DNA of 41,291 bases from CAG-390 sp045644325. GTDB lineage: Bacteria > Bacillota > Clostridia > Oscillospirales > CAG-272. The stretch is taken from contig JAZRGT010000005.1 in assembly GCA_045644325.1 (NCBI GenBank), forward strand, positions 1 to 41,291, given 5' to 3'. How positions within the stretch are numbered: the stretch's first letter is position 1; every line of letters begins with the position of its first letter. Shown here in pieces: positions 32,972 to 40,354 of the stretch. The translations under genes were made by a program, and so were the position numbers. Under the pieces are notes generated by a model. The model did no database searches and had not been told where the DNA came from. It was given only the letters and a program-made list of their open reading frames with translations.

Positions 32972-35205
32972 CGAACGGCAAGGCATTAAACGAGAGCACC
33001 GCACGTCTTCGCCGCCGCCGTTCGGTGGCGAAGATGCAGAGAAACTGGATAATCGCGCTCGCCGTGCTTACCGTTCTGCTCATCGCCGCATTCATCGTAG
33101 TCGATTATATCGTAAATATCGTATATTTCGAGGACTACGACGGTGCGAAGTACCAGATCAAGCAGAAAAACGGTATCTACGTTATGTGTGACTCAAACGG
33201 CGACACGCTCGATCTTTCGGTTTCCGCGGATACCTCCAAGAACACTTATATTTACGTGACCGAGCTCGGTACCGAGGTCAAGGTCGATCCTGAGACAGGC
33301 ATCAATACCGTTTATTCGGTAATCGACACCGTCGAGGGTGAGGAAGTCGGCGTTTCTGACAGAATTCAGATGTTCAAGCAGATCAAGCAGGCTGATATCG
33401 ACAAGATCGAGGTCCACAACGCGCACGGCGCGTTCACCTTCTTCGTTGACAAGGACGGCGATTTCCAGATCCAGGGCCACGTGGGCGTTCCCTATTCTCA
33501 GGTAATGTTCTCCTCGCTCGCGGTTTCCTGCGGATATTCACTCTCGACGAGAAAGATTCAGGATCCCATCAAGGACGAAAACGGTCTTTACACCGAATAC
33601 GGACTTGCTCCCGAGGTCAGAGTCGACGAGAACGGCAATGAGTACAATTACGAGCCCTATTGGTACAGAATTACCGACATAAACGGTAATTCCCACACCG
33701 TTTATATCGGCGATGCAGTTCCCTCGAACACGGGATATTACGTCAAGCTGACCAACCGCGATGCCGTATACGTTATGAACTACAGCATCGATGGCTCATA
33801 CCTCGGTATGTACGACGGTCAGGTCTACGACAGCATCGAAAGCGTGCTTCACGTTCCGATCGAGAAGTTCGTTACTCCCATGGTAACCTACCCCATGGAG
33901 CTCAACAACTATTTCGACGTCCGCGCTTTCGCTCTTTGGGAGGGTGATAAATTTAACTCCATTCCCGAGGACATCACCGACGAGGAGCTTGATAAACTCG
34001 ATATCGATCCCGTCGTATCCTTCACCTACTGGGATCTTGAGGAGAGAACGGGTACCTTCTATGCGAACTCCCCCTATATCCTCGCATACCCCGAGGGATA
34101 CGTCGCCAATGATAATGCGATCGACACCACTCTGCAGTCCTTCTACACGATGTCCACTCTCGGCGTTGTCAAGCTCGGCATCACCGAGGAGGATCTGAAG
34201 ACCTACGGTCTCTACGAGCCCGAATACGTTATCTATTTCGACTTCCAGGGCAAGTACGAGCACCTCATCTTCATCAGCGCAGAAACCGAACGCGGTACGC
34301 GCTATATGACCTCGGGCATCTACGATATCATCGTAGAGGTCGACCGCTCGAAGCTTCCCTTCCTTAATTATACAAGAAACGATTGGGTAAACGATCTCTA
34401 TTTCTCGATGAACCTCGCGTGGGCACAGAAGATCGAGGTCGAGTATGACGGCAAGCTCTACACCTTCGATCTTGACAACTCGCTCTCCGATTCTATGTCC
34501 AACCCCACCTACTCCGAGGATGCCAATAAGAAGGGCACCATCACCTCGGATAAGATGACGGTTCACGCATACGATTCTGAAGGCAACACTATGGATGCGG
34601 TCTCGCAGCTTACCGTAGTCGATAAGAAGGGCTTCACCTGGACGATCGACCACGAAAGCGTCAAGGCTTATAACTCGGCGGGTGAACGAGTCAATATCAC
34701 GGGCGGCTATTATGCCACCAATAACCGCGACGAGAAGGTTGTGGTTCTTGAGGGCTACATCGACACCGCGGACTATCAGATCTACGTTACCGCAAATCAG
34801 ATCCGTATCCAGACACACGACGGTGTGCTCGTTAAGGAGTATATGCGCTACGGTATGTCGAATCTCCGTAAGTTCTTCTCCGCGCTCCTTTACGCGTCGA
34901 AGCAGGGAAGCGTACACGACGGAACCAACGGTCTGACCGAGGCAGAAGTCGATGCAATTCTCGCGAACCGCGCGGGCTACGACGTCCGCATCAAGGTTGA
35001 TACCTCCTATGTGGACCCCGATACGGGCAAGAAAGTCGTATACGAGTATAAGTATTATAACTACTCCGAGCGTCAGGCGATGATCACGGTCAACGACGGC
35101 GACGGCGAGTTCCGAGTTCTCCGCTCCTTCACCAAGAAGGTAGCCGAGGATGCGGCAAAGGTAATCTCCGGCGCACCCATCAAGGCGACCGATAAATATT
35201 CGTAA
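32968..35205 (+). CDS. DUF4340 domain membrane-anchored protein
   Basis: The 745-aa product has a basic cytoplasmic N-terminus (ARLRRRRSVAKMQRN), one membrane helix at about 27-51 (WIIALAVLTVLLIAAFIVVDYIV) and a long extracellular region. Repeated beta-rich units include KQADIDKIEVHNAHGAFTFFVDKDGDFQIQGH and WYRITDINGNSHTVYIGDAVPSNTGYYVKLTNRDAVYVMN, the latter being the DUF4340 hallmark. The ATG overlaps the gldG stop (ATGA at 32968). DUF4340 proteins regularly follow GldG-like genes, which supports one functional complex at the outer face of the membrane. Its length is well above a single DUF4340 domain, so two or more repeats are likely. Confidence 0.85.
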   Translation: MTNGKALNESTARLRRRRSVAKMQRNWIIALAVLTVLLIAAFIVVDYIVNIVYFEDYDGAKYQIKQKNGIYVMCDSNGDTLDLSVSADTSKNTYIYVTELGTEVKVDPETGINTVYSVIDTVEGEEVGVSDRIQMFKQIKQADIDKIEVHNAHGAFTFFVDKDGDFQIQGHVGVPYSQVMFSSLAVSCGYSLSTRKIQDPIKDENGLYTEYGLAPEVRVDENGNEYNYEPYWYRITDINGNSHTVYIGDAVPSNTGYYVKLTNRDAVYVMNYSIDGSYLGMYDGQVYDSIESVLHVPIEKFVTPMVTYPMELNNYFDVRAFALWEGDKFNSIPEDITDEELDKLDIDPVVSFTYWDLEERTGTFYANSPYILAYPEGYVANDNAIDTTLQSFYTMSTLGVVKLGITEEDLKTYGLYEPEYVIYFDFQGKYEHLIFISAETERGTRYMTSGIYDIIVEVDRSKLPFLNYTRNDWVNDLYFSMNLAWAQKIEVEYDGKLYTFDLDNSLSDSMSNPTYSEDANKKGTITSDKMTVHAYDSEGNTMDAVSQLTVVDKKGFTWTIDHESVKAYNSAGERVNITGGYYATNNRDEKVVVLEGYIDTADYQIYVTANQIRIQTHDGVLVKEYMRYGMSNLRKFFSALLYASKQGSVHDGTNGLTEAEVDAILANRAGYDVRIKVDTSYVDPDTGKKVVYEYKYYNYSERQAMITVNDGDGEFRVLRSFTKKVAEDAAKVISGAPIKATDKYS

Positions 35206-35213
35206 TTGAAAAA

Positions 35214-35244
35214 CGAGGCTGAGTGACACGTGCGCTCAGCCTCG
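35214..35244 (+). terminator. Hairpin after the Gld-type ABC operon
   Basis: A CGAGGCTGAG/CTCAGCCTCG stem follows the last gene. It lacks a strong T tract (AATAATATAGG follows), so efficiency is uncertain. Confidence 0.55.
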
Positions 35245-35307
35245 AATAATATAGGAAGGTAAATTTTCGCTAAGGCGAAAATTTGATTTTTAATTAAAAA
35301 ATATATA

Positions 35308-35662
35308 CGCTTGTCACTTCTGCAGTACAGACTTCGGTCTCCTCATCCACCACTGCCGTGGTCCACCTTCCCCGCTGGGGAAGGCTTGTTTAGCAAGTGC
35401 GAACATCAGTTACAGCGATATAGTTGTGCGAAAACGCTTGTTAAATGCTCGTAAATTGTTCACTTGGCTTGTGGCTAACTCTAATAACCGTAACAATAAA
35501 TACTCTTCGCTTTCATCATCCGATTCCTATGATTAAACCGATTGCAATGTTCAGAAATACCAAGCGAGATTATAAATAAGCCTTCCCCAGCGGGGAAGGT
35601 GGCAGCCGAAGGCTGACGGATGAGGAGACCGAAGTCTGTACTGCAGAAGTGACAAGCGCACA
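35308..35662. mobile_element. MITE-like element with long terminal inverted repeats
   Basis: Outer arms of about 41 bases (CGCTTGTCACTTCTGCAGTA .. at 35309 and its complement ending at 35661) match without mismatch. Inner arms of about 25 bases contain CCTTCCCC..GGGGAAGG, itself a hairpin. Between inner and outer arms each side carries a different small hairpin (ACCAC-TGCC-GTGGT left; CAGCC-GAA-GGCTG right). The roughly 190-base interior has no convincing gene. No clear target duplication is visible. It resembles non-autonomous repeats common in gut Firmicutes. Confidence 0.75.
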
Positions 35663-35773
35663 AACTTTTTTATAAAATCCGAAAATTTTCGCCGCGCGAA
35701 AATTTACCTTTCAAAAACCGCAAAAAAATTTGTGAATTTTTTAGAAAAAGTGAAACCTTCCACGATTTTTTCG

Positions 35774-35787
35774 GTCTTATAGGGTGA
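35774..35787 (+). promoter_or_regulatory. Conserved GTCTTATAGGGTGA motif before sigma gene 3
   Basis: GTCTTATAGGGTGA, identical in its core to the motif before sigma gene 2. A GTGAAACC word occurs both about 16-20 bases upstream (35749-35756), a position suitable for an ECF -35, and directly in the motif's 3' part. Confidence 0.5.
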
Positions 35788-35811
35788 AACCGAAGCAAAG
35801 GATGTGAGATT

Positions 35812-36354
35812 TTGGACGACAAGAAGATTATCGAGCTGTTTTTCGCGCGGGACGAGCGCGCACTCCGAGAGTTCTCGGCGAAATATGGCGCGCTTTGCAG
35901 AAAAATTACGAGGACCATCCTCGGGAACGACCTCGACGCGGAGGAATGCGAGAACGATACCTACCTTTCGCTCTGGAATTCGATCCCGCCCGCGCGGCCG
36001 CACCGCCTTTCGGCTTACGCCGCAAAGATCGCGCGAAACCACGCTCTGAGGCGGCTCGAGTATATGAATGCGCAAAAACGCCGCGCAGTGCTCCTGCCGA
36101 CGGAGGAGCTTGCGGAGCTGATCGGAGTCGAGGAGGACAGGTCAGCCGAGGAGCTGGCAAAGCTCATCTCGGAATTTCTGCGAGGAGTGAGCGACGATGA
36201 AAGACGCGTTTTCGTCCGTCATTACTTCTCCCTCGAGCCGCTCGAGCAGATCGCGGGCGATGAGGGCTTCAGCGTCGGAAAGATCAAATCCATGCTTTTC
36301 AGAATGAGACAAAAACTTCGTATCTATTTAAATAAGGAGGGTTTTCAAGTATGA
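35812..36354 (+). CDS. ECF-like RNA polymerase sigma factor, pair 3 (TTG start)
   Basis: The 180-aa paralogue begins MDDKKIIELFFARDERAL using a TTG start, with AAAGGA nine bases upstream. That start aligns exactly with the paralogues. Region 2 has AKYGALCRKITRTILGNDLDAEECENDTYLSLWNSIPP. Region 4 has VSDDERRVFVRHYFSLEPLEQIAGDEGFSVGKIKSMLFRMRQKLRIYL. It is the most arginine-rich and diverged of the three. It overlaps its partner by ATGA at 36351. TTG may keep its level low relative to the partner. Confidence 0.9.
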   Translation: MDDKKIIELFFARDERALREFSAKYGALCRKITRTILGNDLDAEECENDTYLSLWNSIPPARPHRLSAYAAKIARNHALRRLEYMNAQKRRAVLLPTEELAELIGVEEDRSAEELAKLISEFLRGVSDDERRVFVRHYFSLEPLEQIAGDEGFSVGKIKSMLFRMRQKLRIYLNKEGFQV

Positions 36355-37778
36355 ACAAGGAAAAAATGAATCAGGCGATCGGTATGCTTGACGAGGACGT
36401 CATCGCCGATGCGCTTGAAGGGAAGAAGACCGCGGGCGGAGTCACCCGACGTAAGCTCGCCGTCGCACTCATCGCGGCAACACTCGCCGTCGCGCTTCTC
36501 GTCGGCGGTATCGGTGCGGCACTCTCGCGTACGGGCGGTAAAGGACCGATCTCGCTCCTGCCTCCCGAGGATGCGACCGTCATCAGAAACGTCACCACGA
36601 CTCTGCAGGTCACTCCCGGCACGCTCTACGGAAGCGGCAATTATCCGTCGGTCGAAACACAGGTTGGCGGCGCGCCCAATAATGAATACGCAACTGTCAA
36701 CGAGCTTGAGCTTGATCGCGAGCTTTATGACAGTATGGTCGCGAGCAACGATCCCGACCGCGTCTGGGCGTTGAAGCTCGATATCTCGCCTAACCTCTAT
36801 ATGACCGAGGAATATATCGAGCGCGAGATTGCGTATTGGATGTCAAAGGCAGATGCGGAGGACCTTTCCGCGCTCGCTGACGTCTACGCGCAGTTTAAGC
36901 AGGATTTCGATATCGACGCGCTCTACGAGGCGAATAAGGATAAGTATGAGCTCGACGAGATCTATAAGTATTTCGCAAGCGGCGAGCTCGAGGCGGCTCT
37001 GCTCAACAAGGACGTCGATGCGCTTATGAAAAAGGCGGAAACGCTTTGGAACGAGTGCGTCGATATCAAAAACGGCTATTGGAAGGGACTTGTCCCCGCA
37101 GTACGCAAGGCTCTGAACGATTTCGGCATTGAATTTGTCGAGGAAGACGATTCCTTCATTATCTTCGTCACCGAGGGAGAGCTCCTTGCGATCAAGGGTA
37201 TCGGCGGCGTAAAATTCTCCAAGGCAACTAAATATGATATGACCTTCGCGCAGATCCCGACAGTCGCAGAATGGCGCGGTAAGCTCGTTTCGAATAAGCT
37301 TGCACAAGAGCTTGCAAAAAACGAGGGCAATAAGGACGTTCTCTTTGCCATCACCGCCGAGCCCGCGGCATTCATCGAGATGATCGACCGCTCAAACTAC
37401 GAGGCAAGTTACCTTGAGCTTTTCTCCGAGGCAGCGAAACGCCCCGCATACCGCGCGGCACTTGAAGCGGCATCTGCCGATCCCTCAAAGCTTGAGACGG
37501 CGATCGCCATCTGCGGTGAGGCAATGGTCAACGATTACCTTTGGGACGGCGTTTTCGATGCCGCACGCTTCGATCTCGGTACGGTCGAACTGAACGAAAC
37601 TATCGAAATTATGCGCTCGAACCTCTACCGCGACGCAACCGAGGTCTACGCCGAATTCGCGCCCCTCGTCCGTTATATCGAAATCAATGAAAACGGCAAC
37701 GTAGTATTCTACGTAACCGCCGACGAGCTTGCGGCTCTCACAACCGCACGCGAATACTGCTTCAAATTAGCTTCTTAA
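36351..37778 (+). CDS. Single-pass membrane protein, probable anti-sigma partner 3
   Basis: The 475-aa protein has the shared cytoplasmic motif (MNKEKMNQAIGMLDEDVIADALEGKK), a membrane helix at about 34-58 (KLAVALIAATLAVALLVGGIGAAL) and a large extracellular domain. That domain contains a helical acidic region (SKADAEDLSALADVYAQFKQDFDIDALYEANKDKYELDEIYKYF) followed by mixed segments; I recognise no family. The gene overlaps the sigma gene and is followed 13 bases later by a lipoprotein gene. The anti-sigma role is inferred from gene order, topology and the motif shared with the other two pairs. No protease, kinase or zinc motif is visible. Confidence 0.75.
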   Translation: MNKEKMNQAIGMLDEDVIADALEGKKTAGGVTRRKLAVALIAATLAVALLVGGIGAALSRTGGKGPISLLPPEDATVIRNVTTTLQVTPGTLYGSGNYPSVETQVGGAPNNEYATVNELELDRELYDSMVASNDPDRVWALKLDISPNLYMTEEYIEREIAYWMSKADAEDLSALADVYAQFKQDFDIDALYEANKDKYELDEIYKYFASGELEAALLNKDVDALMKKAETLWNECVDIKNGYWKGLVPAVRKALNDFGIEFVEEDDSFIIFVTEGELLAIKGIGGVKFSKATKYDMTFAQIPTVAEWRGKLVSNKLAQELAKNEGNKDVLFAITAEPAAFIEMIDRSNYEASYLELFSEAAKRPAYRAALEAASADPSKLETAIAICGEAMVNDYLWDGVFDAARFDLGTVELNETIEIMRSNLYRDATEVYAEFAPLVRYIEINENGNVVFYVTADELAALTTAREYCFKLAS

Positions 37779-37791
37779 GGAGGACCGCGCA

Positions 37792-38532
37792 ATGAGGGCG
37801 AGAAAATTATTACCTTTAATTATAATAGTAATCATCCTACAGCTCGCCCTCGCCTCCTGCGCGGGCATCGGGGACGGGGCTATAATGAATGATCTTAAAG
37901 CGAGCGTTTCTGATGGGGTTGAAGAGCGGGATGTGGAAAATAATTGCGTTCTGACGGTTTATGACAGCCAAGGAAACGGCTCTTCCCGCGTGAGAATCCC
38001 CGTTTCCGATATGTCCGAGCTGATGGAGATCATCCTTGAAGGCGAATATGCCGCCGTAGGATCAACATCTACTCCGGCTAATAAGTACGTTTTGATTGAC
38101 TTTCCTTCTAAAATTAATCTCGACAGCAACACGGGCGTTTACAATGATGTAAAGGTCTATTTCGACGGTTTTGTTGCCGAGATAAATCCTACCGAATCTC
38201 CGCTTGGACGTCAAGCCGGCATCTACGATCGTGTGATTCAGTTTATGAACGAGGCAAACAAAGAAGTTGCAAATTCCGAATACAACGCGGGCTTTGACTT
38301 TGACACGCTTATTGTGTGTGCAAGTGCTGTGTATGATTTTAAGTTCTCGGATTTTGAAGACCTCGGCTGCATCGGTGTCAAAAGTTTGATGGATACAAAT
38401 GACGGCAAATGTTGGTGGACTTTTACGTTTGATGCTTCTTCCGAGGCACAAATACGCGATATCGCATCCAAACTAAAGTCGCGCAGCGAAATAACCTCGG
38501 TGGAATTTAACGTGTATTATACGCCTGATTGA
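37792..38532 (+). CDS. Lipoprotein of the sigma 3 operon (paralogue 1)
   Basis: The 246-aa protein has a signal peptide RKLLPLIIIVIILQLALASC with acylated Cys near residue 23, followed by AGIGDGAIMNDLKASV. The C-terminus has FEDLGCIGVKSLMDTNDGKCWWTFTFDASSEAQIRDIASKL. The next gene has the same plan (CEGIGDGALIGDIE; FSDIGCVYLEKDNPS .. YCWRVYF), so they are paralogues from a duplication. AAGGAGG precedes the ATG. It is probably regulated by the adjacent sigma factor. Unknown family. Confidence 0.8.
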   Translation: MRARKLLPLIIIVIILQLALASCAGIGDGAIMNDLKASVSDGVEERDVENNCVLTVYDSQGNGSSRVRIPVSDMSELMEIILEGEYAAVGSTSTPANKYVLIDFPSKINLDSNTGVYNDVKVYFDGFVAEINPTESPLGRQAGIYDRVIQFMNEANKEVANSEYNAGFDFDTLIVCASAVYDFKFSDFEDLGCIGVKSLMDTNDGKCWWTFTFDASSEAQIRDIASKLKSRSEITSVEFNVYYTPD

Positions 38533-38542
38533 GGAATAAACG

Positions 38543-39613
38543 ATGTTCAGACTGAAAAAACTGTTTTCCATACTGCTCGTCACGCTGATGATCTTGTCCC
38601 TCGCCGCCTGCGAGGGCATCGGAGACGGTGCGCTGATCGGTGATATTGAGCTTGACGGAGTGCGCATCGTTTGTGCCGTTGAGGCGTATACCGGTGATAA
38701 TGAGCTTCTTGACTCTTTCAAGATGGACGGTGCGCCAGCTAACGAGCTGTTTGCGTATATGATGGAATACGAATATGACGAGCAAGTTATCGACAGCATA
38801 ATGTCCGATCCTTACGTTGTAGTTTCATTTGAGCGTTATGATCTCAAGGGCGTGAAGCTATCCGATCTTGATCCCGAAAACGGACGTAAATACCAATACC
38901 GCGTGACCGGAAACGATAACACGGCGCAAAGATCCGCCGAGTCGGAATACTACGACCGCCTCGGCAACGCGAACGGACTGTACCAAAAGATAGTGGAGCT
39001 TTTCAACGTCCGAAGCCAATCGAACGGTTATTTTTGCTCCATTTATTCGAATGAGCCGTACAGCGCGTACGTCAAAGCAAAGGCTGATTCCGGTTATAGA
39101 TTATATAAGCTGCTAACCGATGCGGAGTACGTCACAGGACTTGACCGTACCTCCAACGAAAAGGCATATTATATCATCGGTTTCAACGGTGCGTCGGATA
39201 AATGTTATTACATTTATGAGGACGATTTCGTTGAGGAATTTGATTCGACTGTCGAGGACGGAGATCTTTATAAACCGCTCGGACATGTAAAGGGGATATA
39301 TGCGACGGCTGAAAGGTATTTCATAGAAGCCTTGAAGACTACGAATAACAAGGACCGTGAGGTGGGAGCGTACCTCAATCGCCTGACGGTAAGGACCAAG
39401 ATGGGCGTTATGACCGTTAACGATTTCAGCGATATAGGTTGCGTTTACTTAGAAAAAGATAATCCGTCGATGAAAAATGGCGAGTATTGTTGGCGAGTAT
39501 ATTTTCAAAGAGTCTCATCATTGTATGAGCTTGAACAAAAGGCAAAAATACTGGAGGCAAGGGAAGACGTCACTTACGTCACGCCGATAGGCTTTATGAC
39601 TATTGACGATTAA
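38543..39613 (+). CDS. Lipoprotein of the sigma 3 operon (paralogue 2)
   Basis: The 356-aa protein has a signal peptide KLFSILLVTLMILSLAAC (Cys near residue 24) and then EGIGDGALIGDIELDGVRIV. A central Tyr-rich region (SEYYDRLGNANGLYQKIVELF; KAYYIIGFNGASDKCYYIYEDDF) has no counterpart in the shorter paralogue. The last 75 residues align with that paralogue (MTVNDFSDIGCVYLEK .. EDVTYVTPIGFM). It starts 10 bases after the previous gene and ends the four-gene operon. Function unknown; an extracellular ligand or co-sensor of the membrane partner is possible. Confidence 0.8.
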   Translation: MFRLKKLFSILLVTLMILSLAACEGIGDGALIGDIELDGVRIVCAVEAYTGDNELLDSFKMDGAPANELFAYMMEYEYDEQVIDSIMSDPYVVVSFERYDLKGVKLSDLDPENGRKYQYRVTGNDNTAQRSAESEYYDRLGNANGLYQKIVELFNVRSQSNGYFCSIYSNEPYSAYVKAKADSGYRLYKLLTDAEYVTGLDRTSNEKAYYIIGFNGASDKCYYIYEDDFVEEFDSTVEDGDLYKPLGHVKGIYATAERYFIEALKTTNNKDREVGAYLNRLTVRTKMGVMTVNDFSDIGCVYLEKDNPSMKNGEYCWRVYFQRVSSLYELEQKAKILEAREDVTYVTPIGFMTIDD

Positions 39614-39635
39614 ATAATCCCTGCATAACAAAAAA

Positions 39636-39661
39636 CGGGGCACGGTCTTGTATCTGCCCCG
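39636..39661 (+). terminator. Hairpin after the sigma 3 operon
   Basis: A CGGGGCA/TGCCCCG stem lies 23 bases after the last stop codon. The following ATCTTATTG is only weakly T-rich. Confidence 0.5.
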
Positions 39662-39675
39662 ATCTTATTGCAGTG

Positions 39676-39766
39676 ATATATTTCGTCCTTGATTTTGTTT
39701 CAGCCGAAACCTTTCGCGCGGTGCTGACTGCCCTCCCCACCCCCTCCCGCAAGCGGGAGGCGCTCC
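39676..39766. repeat. Dispersed repeat, copy 2 of 2 (first at 27346)
   Basis: It shares ATATTTCGTCCTTGA, a GCGCGGTGCT-like word and the CCTCCCGC-AA-GCGGGAGG hairpin with 27346-27441, in the same orientation. Confidence 0.65.
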
Positions 39767-39807
39767 TTCTTAGTTTGCGAATTCTCTGAGCCTATTTTAT
39801 TATAATT

Positions 39808-39942
39808 GAAATTTGCCTCGGCAAATTTCTACCTTTACGTTTCGCAAAGCGAAATATATCGTATCGGCAAAGCCGATATATCGTATCCGAAGGATATATC
39901 GCGCTCGCAAAGCGAGCATATCGCGCGCCGCGCACGGCGCAA
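39808..39942. repeat. Mini-hairpin array with ATATATCG linkers
   Basis: Six short palindromes with unrelated stems follow one another: AAATTTGCC-TC-GGCAAATTT, TTTCGC-AAA-GCGAAA, ATCGGC-AAA-GCCGAT, ATCC-GAA-GGAT, GCTCGC-AAA-GCGAGC and a GCGCC/GGCGC pair. The last four are separated by ATATATCG (39854, 39876, 39894) or CATATCG (39917). The period is about 18-24 bases, as in copy A near 156-226. Confidence 0.75.
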
Positions 39943-39975
39943 CTCCCGGACTTAATCACATATCAACCTCCGAGC

Positions 39976-40018
39976 TGCCCGGGACGTCGAGGGCGCCATT
40001 CCCTACGGTGATAATTTT
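39976..40018. repeat. Diverged half copy of the inverted-repeat element at 5867-6005
   Basis: GGGACGTCG.. and CCCTACGGTGATAATTTT correspond to one arm and flank of the element at 5867-6005 (GGGACGTCGGTCCCTA; complement AAAATTATCACCTGTAGGG). Confidence 0.5.
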
Positions 40019-40062
40019 GTTTGTGCATATTGGTTTGGTTGGGCTATATAATATAGTTCATC

Positions 40063-40282
40063 AGGGGTGAAGGAGCAAAAATCTCCCCGTGGGGAGATTT
40101 TACTCCTTCCAAAATGTCGGTGGGGCGCCGCCATTTTGAAGCGCAAGGGGGATTTCGCCCGCTGCGGCGGTCGACTTAAGGAACTTTTTGAAAAAAGTTC
40201 CTTAAGAAACCTCAAAAACTTTTCGGTTGCTGTTGCTTTAATTAATTCGAAAATTTCCGAGCCGTCGGCTCGGAAATTCACC
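40063..40282 (+). repeat. Composite structured repeat (copy E), longest copy
   Basis: Modules in the order of copy C are AGGGGTGAA; hairpin AAAATCTCCCC/GGGGAGATTTT; stem CAAAATG/CATTTTG around GTCGGTGGGGCGCCGCC; AAGCGCA with a hairpin; then CTTAAGGAACTTTTT/AAAAAGTTCCTTAAG and AACCTCAAAAACTTTT. It then continues with GGTTGCTGTTG..TTTAATT and a stem GAAATTTCCGAGCC/GGCTCGGAAATTC followed by ACC, as in copy A. Confidence 0.8.
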
Positions 40283-40310
40283 ATATCTCTTACCTTTTAC
40301 CTTCCAATAA

Positions 40311-40346
40311 AAAAGCAACCGTTTGCTTTCGCAAACGGTTGCTTTT
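40311..40346 (-). terminator. Terminator after rplA
   Basis: A 16-bp stem (40311-40326 with 40331-40346, AAAAGCAACCGTTTGC type) with a four-base loop is followed on the minus strand by TTATTGG. It sits nine bases after the rplA stop codon. Confidence 0.92.
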
Positions 40347-40354
40347 ATTGGTTA

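Noticed and set aside
30575..33004. Very long open frame on the minus strand opposite the permease and GldG-like genes
   Set aside because: It is a shadow of strongly codon-biased genes on the plus strand (GNC-rich codons leave the complement open). No ribosome binding site, no recognisable domain, and the opposite-strand genes have clear family motifs.
35481..35663. Short 60-codon minus-strand frame within the MITE-like element as a transposase remnant
   Set aside because: No transposase motif, and part of it is the inverted arm itself.
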